From NCBI GenBank assembly GCA_002914805.1, contig JXTB01000761.1:52813-116812 (forward strand): a DNA stretch of 64,000 nt, in the 5' to 3' direction. The notes under the pieces were generated by a model, which saw nothing but the letters and a program-made list of their open reading frames with translations, searched no databases and was not told the DNA's origin. This DNA comes from Parasponia andersonii. Taxonomy: Eukaryota > Streptophyta > Magnoliopsida > Rosales > Cannabaceae. Numbering within the stretch: position 1 is the stretch's first letter; the number at the start of each line of letters is the position of its first letter. Shown here piece by piece: positions 42,508-53,990 of the stretch. The translations under genes were made by a program, and so were the position numbers.

Positions 42508-44750
42508 ATGACTGAGGAGACTCAGAAGCCAGCGGCGGAGGCCGGAGCGCCTTCCACCGAGGAGGTGACGGTGGTCCCCGACGTTCCCCCTGTGGAGAAA
42601 CCCGTGACCGAGAAGGACGCTTCGCCTGCGCCGGTGCCGGAGCCGGAGCCGGAGCCCGAGGTGGCGAAGAAGCATGCCGCTGCGACGACCGGTGAGGTCG
42701 TCGAGGAGGCTGAGAAGCCCAAGCCGGCCGAGGAGGAGAAGACGATTGCGCAGTCGGTTTCTTTCAAGGAAGAGAGCTACGTTGTTGGTGAGCTTCCGGA
42801 GTCGCAGAAGAAGGCCCTCGATGAGCTCAAACAGCTCGTCCAAGAGGCTCTCAACAAGCACGAGTTCACCGCTCCGCCGCCTCCGCTGAAGGAGAAGGAG
42901 AAGAAGGAGGAGGTGGAGGAAGCGCCCAAGGCTGAGGAGAAGGAGGTGGAAGAGAAAGGCGAGGAGAAGACCGAAGTGAAAACAGAGGAGAAAGCCATCG
43001 AAGAGACGCCGAAGGCCGAACCGGAGAAAGAGAAGGCTCCTGAGCCGGCTGAGGCGGCGGAGACCGTGGTTGTAGCTGAGGTGGTGGAGAAAGTGGCTGC
43101 TGTCGACGAGGACGGGGCTAAGACCGTTGAGGCAATCGAAGAGTCGGTCGTCCCCGTCTCTGCTCCTGCTGAGGAGGCGACCTCATCGGCAAAAACCGAG
43201 GGGGAGGCCGTTGCCCCGGCCGCCACCGAGGAGCCGAAGAAGGAAGAAGAAGCAGCCGCCGCCGAGGACGCCGCTCCTCCGCCTCCGCCTGAGGAGGTTT
43301 TCATCTGGGGAATTCCCCTCCTAGCCGACGAGAGGAGTGATGTGATCCTCTTGAAGTTCCTTAGGGCCAGGGACTACAAGGTGAAGGACGCCTTCACTAT
43401 GCTCAAGAACACCGTCAAGTGGCGCAAGGAGTACGGGATCGATTCTCTGATTGAGGAAGATCTCGGAAGCGATTGGGAGAAGGTTGTGTTCACTCACGGA
43501 GTGGATAAGGAAGGCCACCCCGTCTGCTACAACGTATTCAGCGAGTTCCAGAACAAGGAATTGTATCAGAATACTTTTGCTGATGAGGAGAAGAGGTCAA
43601 AGTTCATCAAGTGGAGGATTCAGTTCTTGGAGAAGAGCATCAGAAAGTTGGATTTCAATCCCACTGGCATCTCCACCATCGTCCAAGTCAACGATCTCAA
43701 GAATTCTCCTGGATTCTTCCTCAATAAAGAGCTTATCACTGGTCAGGCCATTCAGCTGCTTCAGGACAATTACCCTGAATTCGTAGCTAAACAGGTAAAC
43801 CAAATTTTAAAAAAAAAAAAAAACCCCCTTAAAGCCGAGGTCCTGACCTTCTTTATCCACACACACACATATTATATATCTAAATAGAGATTTGAATATG
43901 ACGTTTGTGTTGTGATCCTAAATGGGATTTGTGGGTTTTGATTTGTGAAGGTGTTTATCAATGTCCCGTGGTGGTACTTGCCTTTCATTAGGTTGATCAG
44001 TCCTTTCCTCACTCAGAGGACCAAGAGCAAGTTTGTATATGCTGGCCCATCAAAGTCTACTGAGACCCTTTTCAAGTAAGTCTAAATTCATTTATTTTCT
44101 TCCAATTCTTCATTTGATCAGCTTAAAATTTTAATTTCGATTATCATTGCTGTCTTTTTCTCTTTATTGAGTATGTATGTCATATTCGTATATGCTTGTT
44201 GTGGGATTATATTGACCGGGTTTGGTTTATTTTACAGGTACATAGCTCCTGAACAGGTTCCAGTTCAACATGGAGGCTTGAGCCGAGATGGTGAGGAATT
44301 CACCACTTCTGACCCTGTCACAGAAGTCACCGTAAAACCAGCCTCCAAACACACCATTGAAATCCCAGTCTCCGAGGTACAAGTTCTGGCTTAATAAAAG
44401 ATACGAATCAAATTTTCAGCTAATAAAACTCTTGTTCATGTGGGTTGGTTTTGCATTTATATTGGTTATCTGATTGAGAATTGTTATGTTTTCAGACTAG
44501 TGTTCTGGTTTGGGAACTCAGAGTTTTGGGCTGGGATGTGAGCTATGGAGCCGAGTTCGTGCCAACTGCCGAGGATCACTACACTGTAATCGTACAAAAG
44601 GCAAGGAAGGTTAGCCCGACGGATGAGCCAGTGACTTCCAATAGCTTCAAAGTGGGTGAACCAGGCAAGATTGCGCTCACCATTGATAACCAAAGCTCCA
44701 AGAAGAAGAAGCTCTTGTACAGGTCCAAGACCAAAACCTCTTCTGAATAA
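42508..44750 (+). CDS. Patellin-like SEC14/GOLD protein (4 exons)
   Basis: Exons 42508-43794, 43951-44075, 44238-44376 and 44496-44750, all with GT-AG introns, give 602 codons including stop (601 residues). Residues 1-260 are an acidic, Glu/Lys/Pro/Ala-rich disordered arm holding the conserved 'FKEES.VVGELPESQKKALDELKQLVQEAL' motif (about 89-118). A CRAL-TRIO N domain follows (from W267, 'WGIPLLADERSD..LLKFLRARDYKV'), then the lipid-binding CRAL-TRIO domain (about 325-485, 'HGVDKEGHPVCYNV', 'LLQDNYPEFVAKQVFINVPWWYL') and a C-terminal GOLD domain (about 495-601, 'VLVWELRVLGWDVSYGAEF', ending in a Lys-rich strand). Patellins bind phosphoinositides and act at membranes, including the cell plate. 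The sequence is closest to PATL3/PATL5-type members in my reading, but paralogue assignment needs a tree. It is GC-richer than its surroundings, and no defects were seen. Confidence 0.93.
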
Positions 44751-45180
44751 GCTATTTGTGAAATAATAGCAAGTGCCTGCATGTTTTACCAAATTTGAAA
44801 GCTAATGTTGCCGAGACATTCGAGGGTTTGGAGAATTAGCAGGGTTCTTTGTTCTTTTAAAAAAAGAAAAAAGAAAAAAAGAGGCAGCGTTTACAAGTTT
44901 TATTTTTTATTTTGTTTATTTTGGTTGATATTTAATTTTGTTCACGATTCAAAGAAGTCTGGGAGATTGTATTTAAAATTTGTTCTTGTTTTTTATTTAT
45001 TACTTTTGTTTTGGATTGAAATCATTTAGTGGTGAAAAACAAAGTCTTGGGGATGAGTAAGAAGGGGGTACACAATTGTTGGTATATAAGTTTTTGTTTG
45101 GGTGAGATGGCACATGTTTGGACACTCTTGTCTGTAAAATTTGTGTAAATTTGATGTTCTATTATTACTGCATTATCTGG
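44751..45180 (+). other. Probable 3' UTR of patellin
   Basis: The T-rich sequence after the stop contains several far-upstream-like TTTGTA and AATAAT words (for example GAAATAATAG at 44760). The polyadenylation site cannot be fixed. No frame continues. Confidence 0.4.
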
Positions 45181-45547
45181 CAACTGCTTATTTATTACTC
45201 TCTCCTTGCTCATTATTATTGTACTTTTCTGTTATTTATTCATTTTGAATTAAATCTTAGATGTCAATTTTGAAAGTACAAATACAATCATATAAAAGTT
45301 ATTTGAGCACGTAGTGGAATTCAGAGGTATACGAGGTAAACTCATTATTTTGGCCCTGTATCATGAAATACATCACCGCTACTCTTAAATTTATCAGAAT
45401 GTCTTGTAAGACCTTTTCCTAACTTCAGACGATTTCCAATCTATATCAAATATTGTGAGGGTTTTTCGGTAAAATTTATATGAGGTGGCAATTCACTTGT
45501 TTCAAGATGCGGTGCTACTTGCTAGTATTGTAATCAATGTAACGTGC
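45181..45547. other. Spacer between patellin and the MULE, nothing recognised
   Basis: AT-rich DNA without repeats or frames of note. Confidence 0.5.
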
Positions 45548-45556
45548 TTTTTTTTA

Positions 45557-45735
45557 GGGAAAATTGTGCCAAAAATACCCTTTTTAGTTCAAATTTACAC
45601 TTTAATATTCATTTTTTTTTTTTCTGATAGTAATAATACTTTCGGTCCAATTTTTATAGCAACTGTTAAATTTTTTCGTTAAATGCCGCATAATTGTACC
45701 TGTGTCGACGTCCAAGTTTTTAAGTCATTAATAGT
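45557..45735 (+). repeat. Left terminal inverted repeat of the Pack-MULE
   Basis: It aligns with the reverse complement of 47208-47388 from end to end with scattered substitutions. Shared stretches include 'TTTAATA' and 'TGTGTCGAC'. Confidence 0.85.
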
Positions 45736-46252
45736 AATTTAAGAATTATAAAAGAAATATGAAAATGAAATAAAAATGAAATTAAAGTATAAGTATCGAA
45801 AAGTCCGTAACTAAATGTCGTAGTTCTAGGGCCGATCTGACCTAGAAGACAATATCTTGATCCAGAAGCGAAGACTCGCTGGAGAGCTTGGTTTTCTGGT
45901 TTCCTCAATAGTCAGCTCTTATGCAATCTGGTACAGAGTAATTTTAACTAGAAAAACCACATGGTGGCTAGAAACTCAGCTTGTATAAAACCTTTTTATG
46001 ATGGTGCTTTCATTTCATCTTCATCGAATGAATGTTGGAATCTTGCACTTGTGTAGAATAATGTTCGGAAATGACAGAGGCTACAATAATCTTAATAAGG
46101 GTTACTTCTACAGATACTATTTTTAACCAAATGTAAAGTTAGAGTTACTCTATACGACTGAAATCTATTTTCTTGTGCACTTCCACTAGAAGATACGAAT
46201 AGGAATACTTAAATTGTTCAAATCATCAAAATAAGAAAAAAAATGAAATTTA

Positions 46253-46590
46253 TTAGTCATTTGTGATAGGATATAATAAGGGTTTGTTTGAGAAGAAAGT
46301 TTTCAGATTTACAATTACAATTTCAGCAACATTCTTACAAGACTTTAGAGTAAATAACTTATAAGGAGAAAGAACAACATTCTCCAATGCACAGAGCTCT
46401 TGAGGAACATCTGACGCATTCTCAAATATATCCAAATTAGTACCTCTGATTTCACCTCGAACCAAACACTTTACCAGTTCCTTCTCATCTATAAGTGCCC
46501 TTCATCCTACATTGACACTCACACCCCTCTTTTCTAAAGCTAATAGAACTTTTTTGTTGACCATGTTAGCATGGATCGAAATCAGGTCAA
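46253..46590 (-). pseudogene. Captured hydroxypyruvate reductase-like gene fragment
   Basis: On the minus strand the translation is 'NKKVLLALEKRGVSVNVG', a stop, 'RALIDEKELVKCLVRGEIRG', 'TNLDIFENASDVPQEL', 'ALENVVLSP' and 'VNLKTFFSNKPLLYPI'. This order is the C-terminal half of the NAD(P)-binding domain of plant 2-hydroxyacid dehydrogenases of the HPR3/HPPR group (glyoxylate, hydroxypyruvate or hydroxyphenylpyruvate reductases), where the same segment reads NVGRGALIDEKEL...LDVFENEP.VP.EL....NVVLSPH. The stop (46502-46504) falls where CGA codes the Arg of the GRG motif, and the catalytic His of SPH is Tyr. It is about one exon long, ends near the C-terminus, and is non-functional. Confidence 0.7.
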
Positions 46591-46921
46591 CTCATTGATC
46601 GAGTCTCTTGGGCACTTTCTCGAAAGAGTGAGAATCGGCGAATTGGCGATTGATTCCCTCTGGCGAATTGGAAGATCGAGTCCCTCGAGTGCTTTGTCCC
46701 GAATCAGCGTTTGATCGTACAACAATAAGAAATTTTTAGGGATAATCGCTGATGAGTCCATTTTTATATCAACGTAACTCATAATATTATCATTTTCTTG
46801 ATAGGGTTTCATGAAATCTCTGCTAAGAAAAAAAAAAACCGAATCAGATTTCGAACAAGAAAAACAGAGATAAGAATGAAAACTCAATTTCAGAATAGAC
46901 ATATATAAATACATAATCAAC

Positions 46922-46923
<2 letters not shown>

Positions 46924-46970
<47 letters not shown>
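46924..46970. repeat. (TA)n microsatellite inside the Pack-MULE
   Basis: About 47 bases of TA repeats. It yields an IYIYIY frame that is not a gene. Confidence 0.95.
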
Positions 46971-46973
<3 letters not shown>

Positions 46974-47207
46974 GTTTGTGACGAACTAGTGAGAGGAGAA
47001 AATATTAGTATTGTGGCGAGCTTCAACTACCATTGAAGAAGTAGGTAAAGCTTCACGTTTTCTGTAGTTTTGCTTCTTGTTCTTCTTCTCGTTTGTTGAA
47101 GATAGAGAAAATGGAAGTGAGAGAGAGAATGGTGAATACAAAATGAATGAAGCTCTTTGATATTGATACTTTAATTTCATTTTTATATTTTTCTATAGTT
47201 TTTAAAC

Positions 47208-47388
47208 GATTTTTAATGGCATAAAAACTTAGATGTCGACACATGTACAGTTATGTGGCACTTAATGGAAAAATTTGACGGTTGCTACAAAAATTAGACA
47301 CAAGATATTATTACCGTCAGGAAAAAAAAAATTGGGTATTAAAGTGTAGATTTTAACTAAAAATGGATACTTTTACCACAATTTTCCA
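47208..47388 (-). repeat. Right terminal inverted repeat of the Pack-MULE
   Basis: Inverted partner of 45557-45735. Shared words in reverse complement are ACTTTAATA, GGTAATAATA and TGTGTCGACAT. Confidence 0.85.
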
Positions 47389-47529
47389 TTTTTTTTAACC
47401 AAAATTGTTTTACTAGTATGTGGTACTAGTAGCACCACAAACTAAACCTTTGTCGCCACGTAGCACCACAAACTATGTGACATGAATGTGATCCATTTTA
47501 TTGGTATTTACTTCTGTGTTGGGTACTCT

Positions 47530-47640
47530 TTATTAGGATAATAGGTTTTCACGCCTATTTTCAATATGATTCGAGCTTAGGACGGAGATTTTAGATAATG
47601 AATGCTCTTATCAATTGAGCCAACTTCACTTCGTCAACCA
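47530..47640 (-). mobile_element. tRNA-like SINE head
   Basis: On the minus strand the stretch reads 'TTGGCTCAATTGATAAGAG', an A-box-like tRNA D-arm, followed about 40 bases later by 'AGCTCGAATCA', a B-box-like T-arm. This is the 5' part of a tRNA-derived SINE. Its 3' end and target duplication were not found. A host tRNA is unlikely because the acceptor and anticodon parts do not fold as expected. Confidence 0.45.
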
Positions 47641-50600
47641 TTTATAAACTTATTTTAATAATATTCACAAAGGGAAGTCTTAAATCTCTTCACCTCTTAT
47701 TTTGAAAGAAGGAAGGGTCAATAGAAAAGGTGTTTAAAAAAAAAAAAAAAAGGCAAGAACATTTGCGTTCGGTTTTTCTTTGTTTTTCTTTTTGCTTTCT
47801 TTTTGTTTTTTTTTTTAAATGAAATTAGATAATACAAATTTTAAAAATCAAGGAATGATTCATTTGCCTCGTTGCAAGTTGCACAATCATTATGACCAAG
47901 AGACGTTAGTTAGTTTATTTATTTAGTTTCAATTGGTTATTCAATAATACAACGGGAGGAGGAAAAGAAATAAAAACAAACAAATTTAAAAGAACATAGC
48001 ACATGAGGGTGGTTGCAACGTACAACTACGTTTCTTAAAAAAAATAATACTAATAATAATACCACTAAATTTTTTAGAAAAAATTACAACCAAGTTAGAA
48101 TGTTCTCTGACTCATTCAGGGAAAAAAAAAAGAAATAAAACTAAAAAAGAAAAAAAAAAGTAGAAAATTGATTGAAAATTGTGAGGGCACGGACAATAAT
48201 TTCATTAAATATTAAGATATATTATATTTATAAATAAGGGAACTAGAAATATATCCTATGTTTTAGCAATATACCAATTTCCACCATGTGTTCAAAATTG
48301 CTAAATATATCTCTTCAATTTACGAAATTGGATCAAATTATATCTCGACTTGGTTAAGTTTATGTTGTAAAATGAGTTCAAATTTTATTGAACAGCAAAA
48401 CTACCTCCATAAATGTCTTGATTTTTATTTTTTTGAGTTTTTGAATAATATTTAAAATAAATTCAGTAAATAATATTTAAATTATTTGATTGTAAGTTTA
48501 ATAGATAATTTGACTATTTAACTGTTGTACTTTAGCTATTTTCAGATATGAAGCCGACAAAAATCAATAAACATCTATCTGAAGGATAATCATAACCTAA
48601 TTTGACAACTTATGAAATACAGTTGGGCATTCCTAAAAACAAAAGATGAAAATGGTATTCTATTACAGGGAACATTTTTAGTACTTTCTCTATACTATAA
48701 AGATTAAAGACTGACAAGGAATAACTATGTATACGTGATAATGAATCTAGTGAAAATATCAGATTCAGTCAAAATATAGATAATATCATATCTTGTGACA
48801 ATATGACAAATTGATAATTTTGAAATATTCATTACTGCCAGGGTAATTTTTTAGTTTTGAGATGATTTTGTAATTAATACTGTCAGAATCCTCTTTCTAT
48901 ATTCCAAAATTTTATCAAATTTATGGCTGTGATTTAACTAAAATGCGATAATATTTTGAAAATATTGTAATATATTTATCATTCCATTCAGGATTGTCTA
49001 ACCCCTTTAGAAACTTTACCTGTCACAGCTAATTAATACTCTAATACTGACCCCTTTCATATCACCTCTTTCCATTGCTTTTGTTAACCAATTGAATCTA
49101 GAAGTTTTCCTTGAAAAATAATGTCATCATGTTCGGCAACTATGATTCTACAAGTCTAGTATTGTTGTTTTAAAATGTTATCCATTTTAATAAATGGTTG
49201 GCATAAAGTAAAAAGACATTTAAATTTTGAAAGGAAGAATTGATATTATTGGGTAGTATTGATAATAGAACGATATATTTAGGAAGAGTCAAAAATAAAA
49301 GTCAAACTACAACATAACTCTTATACGGAGTTACAGTACGCTTTGTCTTTTTAAAGCGTTGTCATATTGGCGTTGCCGTTATGTGGTATCTTTATTAAGG
49401 TTGATTCCCTCAGAGGAGAGGAACCAATGGTCCCATGCTTGGTTTTCTCCGAATCATTTCCCCCACTACTCTTTATCAAAGCTATGATGAACTATTGCTC
49501 AAGAACCCACACTCAATAAGCACGGTCATGCATCTCTATTTCAAAAAAAAAAAAAAAAAAAAAAATAGCACGGTCATATCATGATTAATGATCCTCCCAT
49601 AAAAAAGAAAATAAATTAGAAAGGAGAAATTGTATTTACTAGAGACTACTTCAGTGCTAATTAGTAACGTTAACATGGCATGGGAAAGATAAATCAAAAT
49701 ACATTAGTGTCTTGTGTTGTGTTGGTTTAAGTATATTATAAACTGTTTTATGTTCTATTTTATGTATTTTGTATTCATATCATGTTAAGTCAGTCTAGAT
49801 ATGACTAACATGAGGCGAACATATATAGTATTAATCCATCGATATGTCATGCTCGTACTTGGTTTGCATTGTGCCCTCGTCGCTCTCATGTTAAGTAGTT
49901 TTTTTTAAACCCAATTTTATTCTTAATTGTATATAACCATGTGTGTCTCCGTGCTCATATCATAATTGTGATTCTTTATTCTCGTGCTTAATTGTGATTG
50001 TTTTATTGCTTAATCATATAAAGTTCATTTAGTTTGAAGTAAATAAATTTCAGTTTTCTTTTTAAAGTGAATAAAAAAAGTACTAGATATTAATTGGTAA
50101 TTCTAATTTTCTTTTTAAAGTATAAATTAAAAAAAAATGAGTATCAAATGTTAATTAAAATTGATTTTTTTTATTTCAAATCTAACTGTTTACTCCTTTA
50201 TTCATATTTACTTTTATTGGCTGCAAAACCTTTACATAAATTTTTTTATGAATGAAATCAAAAGAAATAAAATTTTCATGCATAACTAAAAAGTCAAAAA
50301 AAATTATAAAAAAAATTTAAAATTGAAATGGACTCTTTGTTTCTTTTGCCCAATTCTTTCGACTTTAAGTTCGCTTGGTTTTTTTTTTTTTTTTTTGCTT
50401 TTTTTAGTAATACTCGGGACACATAAGTTTTACATATAAAAGTCACGTACAATGATGTCTCATGCTCTAGGAACATCCATACTTTTTCTAAGCGAGACTA
50501 TATCATGTATATAATTGATTAAAAAAATTATCTCATATATTATTGCGTGTGACTTTTGGTATGTAAAAATTGTATTTTTTTTTAATCATTACCTTCTTTT

Positions 50601-50679
50601 TCATGACAAACCTACATTGGAGAAGCTTGTGGAGACATAAATTCTGCAAGGTCTCTTACAAGATATTCCACTCGCATAA
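47641..50679. other. AT-rich DNA, no gene recognised
   Basis: No frame with family resemblance. About 48238-48420 begins 'GGGAACTAGAAATATATCC', in the style of a MULE or LTR end, but no partner was found. Poly(A) tracts occur at 49540-49565. Confidence 0.5.
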
Positions 50680-51370
50680 ACCTGCCGTTAAACTCGTTCC
50701 GAAAGGAAGAGCTAAGAAGCTATAAAAAAAATTAAAAAATAAAAATAAGACTACACCTCCATCGAAGACTAAAAAGAAAGGAAAGTCAAAAGGAAAAACA
50801 GTTTCGCGTGCATATTCGCATTGGAAGATAAACTGTCTAAATTAGACGGCAAAGGACAAGAAGATGACAATTAATTTATATTACTTACAAGTATAATTTT
50901 AGGCATACTCTATCATTTCTGCCACTGATCTATTATTTGCAATTCCTTGCATGGGTTCCAAGAGACCAAAAGGCTACCTGAAAGGTAACTTGGGCAAAAG
51001 AAGCATTGTTTTCAGCTATTACAGTGGCATGTGATTTGAGATACTATTTTTTGTACCAAAATTTTATACCAACACATGATACATGATTTGTCACCACTTA
51101 ATTAATGATAAATATTTAATTTAATTGTGATAAGTTTTAACACACTAATTGAATGATAATAACTTACATATCATATATTTAGTACACAAAATTTAATACA
51201 AAAAATTAGGATATATAATGTTATCATTTCTCACTAAATGCATATTGTGCTTAATTCTAAGAAAGAAATTGTCTACAAAAGAAACTAACCTATGCCACTT
51301 AGGTTTGGGACATATTAACCTAACATAATTAAGAGAGTACTAAGTCATGGACCTCTAAGTCAGTTCGAAG

Positions 51371-51468
51371 TCCAACACTTACCAACCTATAAATCATGTT
51401 GGGAAGGTAAAATGTCCTAAATCCAACACTTACCAACCTATAAATCATGTTGGGAAGGTAAAATGTCC
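51371..51468 (+). repeat. 47-bp repeat, two identical copies (period 51)
   Basis: 51371-51417 and 51422-51468 match exactly (TCCAACACTTACCAACC... to ...AAAATGTCC). They lie within the copia integrase remnant and are not a multiple of three apart plus offset, so they shift nothing of value. Confidence 0.9.
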
Positions 51469-51563
51469 AACGGACCATTCTGGACCAATGCAAAGAAGAA
51501 GAAGCCAAAGAATATTTACAACTTATACATTTCGATGTACGTGATCTTATAAACATTCAAGAA

Positions 51564-51649
51564 GAGGAGATATAAGAACTCTACCACATTTACTGATGAT
51601 TACTCGGAGGAAATATAAGAACTCTATCACATTTACTGATGATTACTCT
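51564..51649 (+). repeat. ~42-bp tandem repeat in copia remnant
   Basis: 51564-51605 and 51607-51649 are near-identical (AGGA.ATATAAGAACTCTA...GATTACTC). Both copies encode the 'FTDDYS' catalytic-core block, so the integrase Asp motif is duplicated. Confidence 0.85.
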
Positions 51650-52439
51650 AAATTTGGCTATTCCTATCTCATGCGACACAAATTAATCAGAAGACTTTGA
51701 ATTTTTCAAAAAATTTAAAGTAGAATCTAAAAAGCAGCTTGAGAAATGTAAAGACCTTCCGAATGGATCGTGGTGGAGAATTCTAATCCGATGAGTTTAG
51801 TAATATTTGATAGTTAACGGGACTATTCAACTTTCTTCGCCACGGACACCCCAGTAAGATAGTGCGGCATTAGAAAGAAGTATAACACTCTTATATATGT
51901 TTATATTCATGCTCGGCTATTCAACGTTGCCTATTTCATTCTGGGGGATTTACGTTTCTGTATAATACCCTAGGGGAATGAAAGTTATTAATTTTATAGT
52001 CCAAATAATAATAAAGTATTTATGTCAAAAAAAAAATGCAGCTTTCTTAGATGAGATTTATATGAAATTTTTAGCCCAAAAGTAAGAATCCTGCAAAACT
52101 TTTTAGGAGAATCTACAACAAATTATTTCCCCTTTTTACTATCCTTTTTTAGTAGAAATTTTATGCCTATTGATTTCGTTTCTTTTTGTGCTATATTCTT
52201 AAAAAAATAATAATAATAATTTACAATAACTGTTGTTAGCAATTTTTTTTTTTTCGGCATGCCTTGCTCCCATAGTTCCGTCTATTCTTTCTATCATGCA
52301 GTTTGTCGCTTTTTATTGGAGAAGAAGACCAGTTCATATTGTAGATTTCTTTTGTTTGAGTAATCGTATTGTCAATAATCGGTAATCAAATGAATTATCC
52401 TATAATATTGTAAAGTAAATTAATATTTAAATTAATACA

Positions 52440-52713
52440 AGTATTAATAAGATAAAAATAAAAGAAAATAATAATGGGAATGACAATAATAAGAATCAAC
52501 AATACTGGAGTGAGATCCCAAAAAAAAAAAATCCAAGTCATTAGGTCATTAACAAGTTACCATCATTTGAAATAATAAATAACTTTCTATACATATATAA
52601 GCATAAAATATTTTAGATTTTTTGGTAGAATTATTAATTTCATTATAGCTATCTAATTGAAATTAAACATCCAAATTAGAATACCCATCAAGGGTTAATA
52701 AAGCAATAACTAT

Positions 52714-52759
<46 letters not shown>

Positions 52760-53990
52760 ACTCATGTTTCAATGAAGTTTTTTTGTTTTTGCTCATGGAT
52801 AGATACTTTGACCAAGTTGAAAATAACTTGCAATAGTAAGTCATATTTACCTACACCAATTCTTATTCTAATTTTTTAGAGAATGTTTCAATGGAGTTTT
52901 TTGTTTTTACTCCATAAATGGGTACTTTCACCAAGTTGAAAAACAATAACTTACTATTATAAGTTAGGAATAAGATTTGGAAATTATTTTTTAAGGAAAA
53001 TAATTTGGAATGGTTTTTTAAGGAATTTTTTTAATCAAAATTATTTGTATTTCATAGTTTGATATATATGGTCATTTTTTTAAAATAGTTTTGATAATAT
53101 TTTATTAGGATACATGGTTTGTTTGTTTTTTTTTTTAATTGTTTTTAGAGATATGCACGTTTTTATTTTTTTTAACTAATAAACAGTTAGTTAAAGACGA
53201 TTAACACATTTGATAGTTAGTAAAAAAAAAAACATATGCAAAAATAATATTTTAATCAATAATTGTCTAATAATTAATCAAAAAATAGTTGATTTTTTTT
53301 CATCAAAAAGTAATTTTTTATAAAACACATGAAATGAAAAAAAAAAAAGAAAAAAGAAAAAAAGAGATAGGTACGTGATGACTATTAACACATTTGATAG
53401 TTAATGAAAAACATATTCAAAAATAATATTTTAATAAATAATTATCAAATCATTAATCAAAAAATATTTGATTTTTTTATTAAAAAGTAATTTTTTTTAT
53501 AAAAGGCATGAAATGAAAAAAAAAAAAAAAAAGAAGAAGAAAGAAAGAGATAGGTGCATGGAGGAGAAAATGTTAATCAACAAAGGTTATCTAGGAATTC
53601 AAAATATTAGTTACGTGTGGGAATAAATTTTTTTTTTTTTTAAAAGTTATACTTGTATATAATTGGTAGGAGGTAAGGAATCGAATAGAATGAAATAAAA
53701 ATACAAGAATCAAACATGGAATGGGAATGCAAAGAAAAAAAATAATGAAAGATGATTGAAAAAAAAATTTATCCAACTCATAGGTCATAAACAAGTTGCC
53801 AATATTTTTAATTAGAAATAACTTTATCTATATATATATATACTTATTAATTAAATTTTTTTATAAAATTACTAATATTATTATAGCTATCAGATTAAAA
53901 TCTAATGATCTAAACTAAAGTATCCATCTATGGAGCAAAAATTAAAAACTCTATTGGAACATCACTCATATATATTTTACCTTAAGTATC
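52440..53990. repeat. Complex cluster of diverged direct and inverted repeats
   Basis: About 52540-52700 recurs near 53770-53940 in direct orientation ('GGTCATAAACAAGTTGCC', 'TATAGCTATC.'). 52763-52844 recurs at 52884-52965 ('TTTCAATG.AGTTTTTTGTTTTT'). 53191-53379 recurs at 53380-53562 ('ATTAACACATTTGATAGTTA'). The stretch 53930-53990 is an inverted copy of 52748-52810. It looks like a decayed nested transposon, but no clear ends were found. A (TA)n run at 52717-52754 lies within. Confidence 0.5.
52717..52754. repeat. (TA)n microsatellite
   Basis: About 38 bases of AT repeats. Confidence 0.9.

Larger units (their letters stand above)
45557..47388. mobile_element. Mutator-like element (Pack-MULE), 1832 bp
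   Basis: The ends 45557-45735 and 47208-47388 are inverted copies of each other (about 180 bases, start GGGAAAATTGTGCC versus GGAAAATTGTGGTA in reverse complement). Long terminal inverted repeats are the hallmark of MULEs. The nine bases TTTTTTTTA flank both sides (45548-45556, 47389-47397), fitting the 9-bp MULE duplication, though low complexity weakens this. There is no transposase. The interior carries a host-gene fragment (46253-46590), so it is a Pack-MULE. It contains a (TA)n run at 46924-46970. It lies about 800 bases downstream of the patellin stop. Confidence 0.8.
50680..52150 (+). pseudogene. Copia gag and integrase remnant
   Basis: 50680-50870 holds a basic, Lys-rich gag tail ending 'SHWKINCLN', like 'GHWKRNCP' of a copia zinc finger with its Cys lost. 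From 51290 there is 'LCHLGLGHINLT' (usual 'LWHxRLGHI'), then 'FTDDYSKFGYSYLMRHK' (51591-51680), 'FFKKFKVESKKQLEK' (51704), 'TPQ' and an 'LPISFWG' block (51930), and 'NNKVFMSKK.C..FL' (52005). It is related to element A's family, with many stops and shifts and two local duplications. No LTRs were found. Confidence 0.55.

Noticed and set aside
42522..43304. Long minus-strand open frames opposite patellin exon 1
   Set aside because: They are mirror frames produced by the GC-rich, repetitive Glu/Lys codons of the real exon. Their translations are Ser/Ala- or Arg/Leu-rich with no family.
46844..47026. IYIYIY-rich frames at (TA)n runs (also 6601-6822 and 18728-18922)
   Set aside because: They are simple translations of TA microsatellites.
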